Source: Polaromonas sp. (lineage in GTDB: Bacteria > Pseudomonadota > Gammaproteobacteria > Burkholderiales > Burkholderiaceae_C). From it: DNA of 57,361 nucleotides. The stretch lies in assembly GCF_029945925.1 (NCBI RefSeq), contig NZ_JAQSDN010000020.1, forward strand, positions 1-57,361, written 5' to 3'. Under the pieces are notes generated by a model. It searched no databases. It had not been told where the DNA came from and saw only the letters and a program-made list of their open reading frames with translations. Position numbers and translations under genes: made by a program. Shown in pieces: positions 50,368-57,361 of the stretch (position 1 is the stretch's first letter; every line of letters starts with the position of its first letter).

Positions 50368-50486
50368 CGACGCTTGCCGCCTGGCGACCGGCCGGCCGTC
50401 TGTGCCTCCCCCCGGAAAAGCGGGCCCTTCCGGCCTGCGGTGTCGTCAGCGGTTGACAATCAGCACAGGAAACGCCGCGTTGCCGC

Positions 50487-52190
50487 TCAGAGCATCTCGT
50501 CGGGCGCGAGGGGTCCGATCAGCATGAGCATGAGCTTGAGCCCCAGGCTCGCGTCCGGCTCCGTGCGGGAGTCTTTCAGCTGCGAACCTTGAGGCGCGCG
50601 CCAGACAAGCTGGCCGTCCTGCAGCTCGACCTTGTACGCACCCTTGGCGAGCGCCGGTTCAATCAGCCGGGTGGTGTCGGCCGAGAGTTTGCTGCTGCGG
50701 ATCACCAGCGCGACCTCGCTGTTCTGCAGCTGGGAGCGCAAGTCCAGGTTCATGGAGCCGATCACCAGCAGGGTGTCGTCCAGCACCACGATCTTGGCGT
50801 GCAGGCTGGCGCGCGAGCCGCCGGCCGAGCCGGTACTGCCGAGAGAGCTGAGGCCGCTCAGCGTGCCTTCCTGCTCGGCGCGCATTTCATACAGTTCAAT
50901 GCCCAGGCCCAGCAGTTCCTTGCGGTAACGGGCATACCCCACATGTGCGGCGGGTGCGTCGTTGGACGCCAGGGAGTTGGTCAGCACCCGGATGCGCACG
51001 TCCTTGCGCCGGATGGCCGCGAACTGGTCCATCATGCGCCGGCCCGGTACAAAGTAGGGCGAGACGATCAGCAGGTCGCTTTTGGCCTCTGCCATCAGCT
51101 GCAGCAGGCCATCGACCGTGGTGTCCTGTGACGCTTCCACCGCATCGGCATCCGCGGCGATTTTGGAGGCCTTGTCGACCAGCAGCGTCGACGGTGCCCA
51201 GATCCATTCGAGCAAGGCCAGGTTGGTGCTGTCGGGCAGGGGTTCGGCCACGCTGACCGAGCCGTCAAGCGCGGTGACTTTGCGCACGGCGGATTTCGCG
51301 GTTGGGGGCCGGGCGGCGCCGGTGGCATTGCCGCCGGCAGAAGCGCTGGCTTCGCCGTGGACAGGCCCGGCCTGGCCCGCCCGCGGGGCCGTTGCTGCCG
51401 GCGGTGGCTTCATGGCTTCCAGCTGCGCGGCGGTCATCAATGACTGCGCCGGGTAGGCCAGCGGGTTGTTCCAGTACAGGTCAAAGCTGTGTGAGAGGTC
51501 GCGCACGATCCGGCCGGCGGCCAGCACGTCGGCGTCGATGAAGTTGGTGGCCTCGCCCTGGCCGAAGTAGGTTTCGCCGAGGTTGCGCCCGCCGGTGATG
51601 GCAACCGCGTTGTCGGCGACAAAAATCTTGTTGTGCATGCGCCGCTGGAGGCGGTCCATGTCTTTCAGCGCCCCGAGGACGCGAAAAAACATCGACCCGC
51701 GCCCGCCGGACAGGGGATTGAACAGGCGCAGCTCGATGTTTTTCTCAAAGGCGAGTTTGAGCACCTGGGCGTTTTTGCCGGCGGTATTGAAGTCGTCAAG
51801 CAGGATGCGGATGCGCACGCCGCGGGCGGCGGCGGCGCGCAGGGCGTCAAACATCCGCAGTGTGGTCTCGTCGGCATGGATCGCGTAATACTGGATATCC
51901 AGTGTTTTTTGCGCGGCATTGATCAGCACCATGCGGCTGGTGAAGGCCAGCTCGGCGCTGTTGACCAGCGCAAAACCGGAATCGTTGTGGGTTTCCGCCT
52001 GGGCGGCGCGGGCTTGCACGGCCCGGCCGATACGGGTTTCCGTCGGGTCGGCCAGCGCCGACGAGACCGGCCTGTCCACCTCGCTGGGCAGGGAAGCGCA
52101 ACCGGTCAGCCACAGACCCAGCATCAGCGCAGCGATCCAGCGCCAGGGGGCAAGAAAAAGGCGGGCGGGAGGCGGCGTACGTGGGGGCAT
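50487..52190 (-). CDS. Phospholipase D-family lipoprotein (cardiolipin synthase-like)
   Basis: A 567-residue protein with two PLD (HKD) motifs: MHNKIFVADNAVAITGGRNL and LHAKIVVLDDTLLVIGSMNL. I start at ATG 52190 (MPPRTPPPARLF), which places the lipobox LTGC about residue 31; codons farther upstream also remain open. Between the two PLD domains lies an A/P/G-rich linker of about 60 residues. The family includes cardiolipin synthase C and phospholipase D-like enzymes. It is convergent with the DUF2141 gene. Confidence 0.88.
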   Translation of the reverse strand: MPPRTPPPARLFLAPWRWIAALMLGLWLTGCASLPSEVDRPVSSALADPTETRIGRAVQARAAQAETHNDSGFALVNSAELAFTSRMVLINAAQKTLDIQYYAIHADETTLRMFDALRAAAARGVRIRILLDDFNTAGKNAQVLKLAFEKNIELRLFNPLSGGRGSMFFRVLGALKDMDRLQRRMHNKIFVADNAVAITGGRNLGETYFGQGEATNFIDADVLAAGRIVRDLSHSFDLYWNNPLAYPAQSLMTAAQLEAMKPPPAATAPRAGQAGPVHGEASASAGGNATGAARPPTAKSAVRKVTALDGSVSVAEPLPDSTNLALLEWIWAPSTLLVDKASKIAADADAVEASQDTTVDGLLQLMAEAKSDLLIVSPYFVPGRRMMDQFAAIRRKDVRIRVLTNSLASNDAPAAHVGYARYRKELLGLGIELYEMRAEQEGTLSGLSSLGSTGSAGGSRASLHAKIVVLDDTLLVIGSMNLDLRSQLQNSEVALVIRSSKLSADTTRLIEPALAKGAYKVELQDGQLVWRAPQGSQLKDSRTEPDASLGLKLMLMLIGPLAPDEML

Positions 52191-52305
52191 GGAACCAGTT
52201 CTGGAGGATGCTGCCACTGTAGCGCAGGCCGCTGTGTCAAAGGGGGCCGCGCGCCCCGACACCGGCGCGAAATCCTGTAGGTGTTTCACCCGACCCCGTT
52301 GGCGA

Positions 52306-54234
52306 CTAACTGGACAGGATCTCCCAGCGCTGCAGCGCCGCCATCAGTTCTTCCTCGATTTTCGTGTTGCGGGCGTTCAGTTCGGCCGCGCGTTTGGCGT
52401 TGGTGGTGTACAGCGTGCCGTCAAACAGCTCCTGCTCGATCGCCTTCTGCTGCGACTCGAGCTGCTGGATCAGCGCCGGCAAGCCGTCGAGTTCGCGCTG
52501 TTCCTTGTAGCTCAGCTTCTTTTTTGATAGCGGCTCGCGCACGTCCTTGCTGGGCTCCGGCGTGTTTTTGCCTGTATTTTTGGTGCTGGCAGGAGTCGCA
52601 GTCGCCTTGCCGCCGCCGGTGATTTGCGCCGCACGTTTCGACTGGGTGATCCAGTCCGTCACGCCGCCCTCGTACTCGCGCCAGAAGCCCGGGTTGCCGG
52701 GCGTGCCCTCGTAGGCAATCGTGCTGGTGACCACGTTGTCGAGGAAACGCCGGTCGTGGCTGACCAGGAAGACCGTGCCTTCGTAGTTCTGCAGCAGGTC
52801 TTCCAGCAGTTCCAGCGTGTCGATGTCCAGGTCGTTGGTCGGCTCGTCGAGCACCAGCACGTTGGCCGGACGCGCGAACAGGCGCGCCAGCAGCAGGCGG
52901 TTGCGTTCGCCGCCGCTCAAGCTGCGCACGGGGGAGCGGGCGCGCTCGGGGCTGAACAAAAAGTCGGTCAGGTAACTCTTGACGTGTTTTTTCTGGCCAT
53001 TGATTTCGACCCACTCGCTGCCCGGGCTGATGAAGTCTTCCAGCGTCGCGTCCAGGTCCAGTGCGTCGCGCATCTGGTCAAAGTAGGCCACCTGCAGGTT
53101 CGCGCCCTGGCGCACCTTGCCCGGGGGCAGGGTCACATCGGGCTGCAACTCGCCCAGAATCAGCTTGAGCAGCGTGCTTTTGCCGGCGCCATTGGGTCCC
53201 AGCAGGCCCACCTTGTCGCCGCGCAGCAGGGTGGCGCTGAAACCGTTGACGATGATTTTGGAGGCACCCGGGTGGCCAAAACTTTTCGTCACGTTGGTCA
53301 GTTCGGCCACGATCTTGCCGCTCTTGTCGCCGCTCGAGACATCGAGGTTGACGCGGCCGACCGCATCACGCCGCGCCGAGCGGTTGTCGCGCAGGGCTTC
53401 GAGCCGGCCGATGCGCGCCACGCTGCGGGTGCGGCGCGCTTCCACGCCCTTGCGGATCCACACCTCTTCCTGCGCCAGCAACTTGTCGGCCTTGGCGTTG
53501 ATGACGGCTTCCTGCGCCATCTGCTCTTCCTTTTGCACCAAATACTGCGCAAAGTTGCCGGGGTAGCTCAGCAGCTTGCCGCGGTCCAGCTCGACGATGA
53601 CGGTCGCGACCTGGTCCAGGAAGGCCCGGTCGTGGGTGATGGTGATGATGCTGCCGTTGAAGTTGACCAGCAGCTCTTCGAGCCAGGCGATCGAATCGAG
53701 GTCCAGGTGGTTGGTCGGCTCATCCAGCAGCAGCACGTCGGGTTTGGCGACCAGCGCCTGGGCCAGGGCCACGCGCTTTTTGGTGCCGCCCGAGAGCGAG
53801 CCGACGATGGCGTCCTTGTCCAGGTGCAGCCGGTGCAGGGTTTCCTCCACGCGTTGCTCCCAGTTCCAGCCGTCCAGCGCCTCGATTTCCGACTGCAGGG
53901 CGTCCAGGTCGGTGTGTTCGTCGGCCGCCAGATACAGCTCCACCACATGCCGTGTCCTTGCCAGTCCTGCGCTGGCAGCTATGAAAACAGTAGCATGCGG
54001 ATCGAGGCTGGGCTCCTGCGGCACGTAGGCGATGCGCAGGTTCTGCTGTAGCTGCAAGGTGCCGTCGTCGGGTTTTTCCAGGCCCGCGAGGATTTTGAGC
54101 AGGGAGGACTTGCCCGTGCCATTGCGGCCGATCAGGCCAATGCGCTGGTTCGGTTCCAGTGAAAAATCTGCGTGGTCCAGCAGTGCGACGTGCCCAAAAG
54201 CGAGTTGAGCGTCAAGAAGTGTAATTAATGCCAT
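52306..54234 (-). CDS. uup: ABC-F family ATPase (Uup-like)
   Basis: A 642-residue protein with two ABC domains and no membrane segments. Walker [10 protein letters not shown] and GPNGAGKST, signature [15 protein letters not shown] and [15 protein letters not shown], Walker [17 protein letters not shown] and [17 protein letters not shown]-terminal coiled-coil ([21 protein letters not shown]) is like the DNA-binding tail of Uup. Uup has roles in DNA repair or translation. An R2 repeat lies at about residues 80-93; the segment [14 protein letters not shown] replaces the usual D-A-V-A-E-G-L in relatives. Confidence 0.93.
   Translation of the reverse strand: MALITLLDAQLAFGHVALLDHADFSLEPNQRIGLIGRNGTGKSSLLKILAGLEKPDDGTLQLQQNLRIAYVPQEPSLDPHATVFIAASAGLARTRHVVELYLAADEHTDLDALQSEIEALDGWNWEQRVEETLHRLHLDKDAIVGSLSGGTKKRVALAQALVAKPDVLLLDEPTNHLDLDSIAWLEELLVNFNGSIITITHDRAFLDQVATVIVELDRGKLLSYPGNFAQYLVQKEEQMAQEAVINAKADKLLAQEEVWIRKGVEARRTRSVARIGRLEALRDNRSARRDAVGRVNLDVSSGDKSGKIVAELTNVTKSFGHPGASKIIVNGFSATLLRGDKVGLLGPNGAGKSTLLKLILGELQPDVTLPPGKVRQGANLQVAYFDQMRDALDLDATLEDFISPGSEWVEINGQKKHVKSYLTDFLFSPERARSPVRSLSGGERNRLLLARLFARPANVLVLDEPTNDLDIDTLELLEDLLQNYEGTVFLVSHDRRFLDNVVTSTIAYEGTPGNPGFWREYEGGVTDWITQSKRAAQITGGGKATATPASTKNTGKNTPEPSKDVREPLSKKKLSYKEQRELDGLPALIQQLESQQKAIEQELFDGTLYTTNAKRAAELNARNTKIEEELMAALQRWEILSS
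53955..53996 (-). repeat. Dispersed repeat family R2, copy 8, inside uup
   Basis: On the minus strand, GCTACTGTTTTCATAGCTG, CCAGCGCAGGA. It encodes [10 protein letters not shown] within the first ABC domain. Confidence 0.65.
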
Positions 54235-54284
54235 GTTGTCAGGGATTATCCGGGTGCGCCATTTCGCATGCTGGTTTCCGGGCT

Positions 54285-54313
54285 TTGGGAGATGGGGGCC
54301 GGATGGCTATAGT
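54285..54313 (+). promoter_or_regulatory. Possible promoter of the iorAB-like pair
   Basis: In the 142-base gap between the divergent uup and iorA-like genes, TTGGGA (54285-54290) and TATAGT (54308-54313) are spaced by 17 bases. The start codon follows 63 bases downstream. Confidence 0.5.
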
Positions 54314-54376
54314 GCAATGGACATCTGCGGCGGGCAGCCGCTTGGATCGGGCCAGCCCGACACCACCGGACGTTTT

Positions 54377-54859
54377 ATGGAACTACAAATCAACGGCCAG
54401 GCCGTGCAGGTGGACGCCGACCCGGCCATGCCTTTGTTGTGGGTGCTGCGCGACCTGCTCAATATGACGGGCACCAAGTTCGGCTGCGGCGTGGCGGCCT
54501 GCGGTGCCTGCACCGTGCGGGTGGACGGGCAGGCGGTGCGCGCCTGCGTCACACCCGTGGCCACCCTGGCGGGCAGGCGCATCCAGACCATCGAGGCGCT
54601 GGGCACGCCCGCCAGGCCACACGCGCTGCAGCGTGCCTGGATCGCCGAACAGGTGCCGCAGTGCGGCTACTGCCAGTCCGGCATGTTGATGGCGGCGGCG
54701 GCCCTGCTTGAAAAGACGCCCAAACCGACCGACGCCGACATTGATGCCGCCATGACCAACATCTGCCGCTGCGGGACCTACCAGCGCGTCCGCCTCGCGA
54801 TCAAGCGGGCCGCAGGCATGGGGGGTGTCGTCCGGGCGCCGGTGAAAAAGCGTTCATGA
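54377..54859 (+). CDS. Isoquinoline 1-oxidoreductase-like alpha subunit ([2Fe-2S])
   Basis: A 160-residue iron-sulfur subunit of a molybdenum hydroxylase (xanthine oxidase family). The first cluster is bound by [18 protein letters not shown]...RAC, and the second by [11 protein letters not shown] and [13 protein letters not shown]. The start is ATG 54377 ([13 protein letters not shown]). It overlaps the large subunit by four bases (ATGA at 54856-54859). Substrates in the family are N-heterocycles and aldehydes; the true one is unknown. Confidence 0.93.
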   Translation: MELQINGQAVQVDADPAMPLLWVLRDLLNMTGTKFGCGVAACGACTVRVDGQAVRACVTPVATLAGRRIQTIEALGTPARPHALQRAWIAEQVPQCGYCQSGMLMAAAALLEKTPKPTDADIDAAMTNICRCGTYQRVRLAIKRAAGMGGVVRAPVKKRS

Positions 54860-57135
54860 AAAGAAGGACCTGGCTGCTCAGCGCGGCGGGTGCCGCCGGC
54901 GCCCTGATTGTGGGCTGGGGTGCGTTGCCGCCGCGCTCGCGCACCGGTTCCGGCCGGCTCTGGCCGCCGGCCGAGGGTGAGGTGGCGCTCAACGGCTGGA
55001 TCAAGATCACCGCCGACGGCTCGGTGGTGCTGGCCATGGCGCGCAGCGAGATGGGCCAGGGTGTCCACACGGCCCTGCCCATGCTGGTGGCCGAAGAGCT
55101 GGATCTGCCGCTGTCGCGCGTCCATCTTGAGCAGGCCGGCGCCGACAGCATTTACGGCAATGTGGCGATGCTGGTCGCCGGCCTGCCCTTTCATCCCTTC
55201 GAGCTCGAGGAGCGCCCGTTCAAGGTCAGGGCGGGCGAATGGGTGGTTCGCAAGCTGGCACGGGAGCTGGGCATCAATGCAACGGGCGGATCGAGCAGTG
55301 TGGCCGACGCCTGGCTGGTGCTGCGCACGGCGGCCGCCACCGCGCGCGCCTCCCTGCTGGGGGCGGCGTCGCTGCAGTGGCGCCTGCCGGTGGCCGAATT
55401 CACGGTCAGCAACGGCGTGATTTCGCACCCCTCGGGCAAATCTGCGCATTACGGTGAGCTGGCCCGCTTTGCCGTCGCCACGCCGCCGGGCAGTGTGACA
55501 CTCAAGGCGCGCAAGGACTGGAAGGTCATTGGCCGGAACGCAGCGCGCAAGGATATTCCCGCCAAGGTCGATGGCACGGCCCGCTTCGGGCTCGATGTGC
55601 GTTTGCCCGGCATGCTTTACGCGGCGATCCGCATGTGTCCGATGTTGGGCGGTGCACCGGGGTCTATCGATGTGAACGCGGCATTGGCCATGCCGGGGGT
55701 GGAGCGCCTGGTGCGCCTGCCCCCTTACGCCGGTTCCACCGCGGGTTTTGCCGTCGTGGGGAAAAGCTGGTGGCAATGCCAGCAGGCTGCGCAGGCGGTG
55801 CCGGTGGACTGGCACCAGCGCCCCGCCGGCGCGCTCGACTCGCGCCAGATCGAGCGCGCGCTGGAAGCTGCGCTGCAGGGGGAAGACGGGGAAGACAGCG
55901 AAAAGGGCTTCACCTTTTACGAAAAGGGGTCGGTGGCACAGGCCGAGGCGGGCGCCGCCCGCAAGCTGGAGGCGCTGTACCGCGCGCCCTACCTGGCGCA
56001 CGCCGCGCTGGAGCCCATGAACTGCACGGTCCAGGTAAGGGACGGCAAGGTGTTTCTCTGGGTGCCGACCCAGGTGCCGCAGATGGGCGCGGCGATCGCG
56101 GCGCGTGTGGCCGGCGTGGCGGTGGAAGATGTCAGCGTCATCGTCACCCTGCTGGGCGGCGGTTTTGGCCGCCGGCTGGAGGTGGACTACATCGCCCAGG
56201 CGGTCCGGGTGACCATGGAGTGTGGCGGTCGCCCGGTGCAGCTGATCTGGTCCCGGGAAGAAGACACCACCCACGACTTTTACCGGCCCATGCATCTGGC
56301 CAGGCTTGTCGCGGCAGTCGACGCCCAGGGCCAGCCCGTCAGCCTGCGCATCCGGTCGGCCGGCGACGCCATCAGTCCGCGCTGGATGGAACGCGGTGCG
56401 CCCATGCTGGCCGGCCCCGTCGATACGCCCGACAAAACCACGGCGGAGGGCTTGTTTGACCTGCCTTACGGCTTTGCCCACCAGCACATGTCACATGTGG
56501 CCACCCGTCAAAGTGTTCCCGTGGGCTTCTGGCGCTCCGTGGGGCATTCGCACAATGCCTTTTTCTCGGAATGCTTTATCGACGAGCTGGCGTTTGCGGT
56601 GCAGCAGGAACCGCTGGCGCTGCGCCGGCAAATGCTCAAGGATGCGCCGCGCTACCTGGCCGTGCTGGAGCTGGCAGCGAGCCAGGCTTCATGGGGCGGA
56701 AAACTGTCCCCAGGGCGGGCCAGGGGCATCGCGCTGCATGAATCTTTTGGCTCCATCGTGGCGCAGGTGGCCGAGGTGTCGCTGGTCAATGGCCAGCCGC
56801 GGGTGCATCGGGTGGTGTGTGCCATGGATTGCGGCACGGTGGTCAACCCCGGCATCGTCGCCCAGCAAATGGAAAGCGCCGTGGTGTTTGCGCTCACGGC
56901 CGCCTTGTACGGCAAGGTGGACATCCACGACGGCGTGGTGCAACAGAAGAACTTTCCCGATTACCCGATGCTGCAGCTGGCGCAGGCGCCCCTGGTTGAG
57001 ACCCATCTGGTGTCCAGTACGCGGCCCCCTGGCGGTGTGGGTGAACCCGGCGTGCCGCCACTCGCGCCCGCCGTGGCCAACGCCCTGTTTGTATTGACCG
57101 GAACGAGGTTGCGGTCTCTGCCGCTGGTCCCCTAG
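54856..57135 (+). CDS. Isoquinoline 1-oxidoreductase-like beta subunit (molybdopterin)
   Basis: A 759-residue molybdopterin-binding subunit. A short N-terminal signal ([15 protein letters not shown], with RR as a Tat-like start) leads to the periplasm. It has [44 protein letters not shown] and the catalytic glutamate motif [21 protein letters not shown] near the C-terminus. It is shorter in the N-terminal domains than xanthine oxidase, as for the isoquinoline oxidoreductase group. No FAD subunit lies here; a cytochrome c may act as acceptor instead. Confidence 0.93.
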   Translation: MKRRTWLLSAAGAAGALIVGWGALPPRSRTGSGRLWPPAEGEVALNGWIKITADGSVVLAMARSEMGQGVHTALPMLVAEELDLPLSRVHLEQAGADSIYGNVAMLVAGLPFHPFELEERPFKVRAGEWVVRKLARELGINATGGSSSVADAWLVLRTAAATARASLLGAASLQWRLPVAEFTVSNGVISHPSGKSAHYGELARFAVATPPGSVTLKARKDWKVIGRNAARKDIPAKVDGTARFGLDVRLPGMLYAAIRMCPMLGGAPGSIDVNAALAMPGVERLVRLPPYAGSTAGFAVVGKSWWQCQQAAQAVPVDWHQRPAGALDSRQIERALEAALQGEDGEDSEKGFTFYEKGSVAQAEAGAARKLEALYRAPYLAHAALEPMNCTVQVRDGKVFLWVPTQVPQMGAAIAARVAGVAVEDVSVIVTLLGGGFGRRLEVDYIAQAVRVTMECGGRPVQLIWSREEDTTHDFYRPMHLARLVAAVDAQGQPVSLRIRSAGDAISPRWMERGAPMLAGPVDTPDKTTAEGLFDLPYGFAHQHMSHVATRQSVPVGFWRSVGHSHNAFFSECFIDELAFAVQQEPLALRRQMLKDAPRYLAVLELAASQASWGGKLSPGRARGIALHESFGSIVAQVAEVSLVNGQPRVHRVVCAMDCGTVVNPGIVAQQMESAVVFALTAALYGKVDIHDGVVQQKNFPDYPMLQLAQAPLVETHLVSSTRPPGGVGEPGVPPLAPAVANALFVLTGTRLRSLPLVP

Positions 57136-57237
57136 GCTTAATCAGCGTGGCGGCATGCGATGGCGGGTGGTGAGGGTGTGAAGACGGGGCTCACGGTGCG
57201 TTTTCCAACATCTTTTCTCGCAACCGCAAGAAAACAG

Positions 57238-57355
57238 TGCTATAGTCGATGGCTCTGCTGATGAAACAGCGAATCGCCAAAGGCGGCTCCAGTCAGAAAG
57301 CAGAGAAAAAAAGCTTCAAAAAAGTTTGACTGTGATGAAAAATCCGGTATATAAT
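57238..57355 (+). promoter_or_regulatory. Tandem strong promoters, probably of an rRNA or tRNA operon
   Basis: The proximal promoter has TTGACT at 57326-57331 and a perfect TATAAT at 57350-57355, spaced by 18 bases, with an AT-rich A-tract (AAAAAAAGCTTCAAAAAA) directly upstream as an UP element. A second, distal candidate has an extended -10 (TG-C-TATAGT at 57238-57246). The window ends six bases after the proximal -10, so the transcript is not seen; the pattern is typical of stable RNA genes. Confidence 0.65.
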
Positions 57356-57361
57356 TCGAGG

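Overview
The window is high-GC proteobacterial DNA. Gene content, the sox gene order (C-D-Y-Z-A-X-B), the Calvin-type class II aldolase and the dense dispersed repeats point to a betaproteobacterium of the Burkholderiales, most like Comamonadaceae such as Polaromonas or Rhodoferax. This is an inference from family resemblance, because no 16S gene lies in the window.

Layout. (1) 1-2.9 kb: the end of gap, then pgk and fba (glycolysis/Calvin cycle), and a small cytochrome c. (2) 3.0-13.0 kb: a sulfur-oxidation region. A CsoR-family repressor lies divergent from a DUF302 lipoprotein, with a CsoR-like operator between them. An OmpP1/FadL porin and a monohaem cytochrome follow, then soxCDYZAXB. An ATTC-N8-GAAT palindrome precedes soxC, and a strong terminator separates soxX from soxB. 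(3) 13.0-18.6 kb, minus strand: acyl-CoA synthetase, E1-alpha, E1-beta and E2 of a 2-oxoacid dehydrogenase, and a lone acyl carrier protein, all joined by overlaps of a few bases. (4) 18.9-27.7 kb: pldA broken by a nonsense codon, a secreted protein, rep helicase, an AEC transporter, priA and hemE. (5) 28-38.7 kb: a lipoprotein; a CoA-binding protein, redoxin and DsbD set; DUF167; AlaX; a B12/radical SAM protein; creatininase; a PQQ-type dehydrogenase; cutA; and a histidine phosphatase. (6) 38.8-47.1 kb: a leftward run of eight tightly packed genes (lysE, eamA, cupin, aminotransferase, GST, phzF, VOC, PLP dehydratase) divergent from a MocR-type regulator. (7) 47.2-57.1 kb: a frameshifted GNAT, a membrane adenylate cyclase, an intact low-affinity iron permease flanked by fragments of a second copy, DUF2141, phospholipase D, an ABC-F ATPase and an isoquinoline-oxidoreductase-like pair. 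The window ends in a strong promoter, probably that of an rRNA or tRNA operon.

How the genes work together. SoxXA, SoxYZ, SoxB and SoxCD form the complete periplasmic thiosulfate-oxidizing core. The two small cytochromes c could carry its electrons, and the DsbD/redoxin pair could keep thiols reduced, but both links are inference. The MocR-lysE block looks like one regulon for sensing, modifying and exporting an amino acid or a derivative of one.

The most unusual property is the behaviour of dispersed repeats. At least five families are present and several lie in frame inside conserved genes. One GC-rich repeat (R1) supplies peptide to PriA, E1-alpha and an aminotransferase in the same reading frame. 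An approximately 55-bp repeat (R2) supplies a similar hydrophobic cassette to DsbD (twice), a secreted protein and the ABC-F ATPase. Two further elements of about 160 bp share a conserved core but carry locus-specific inverted arms.
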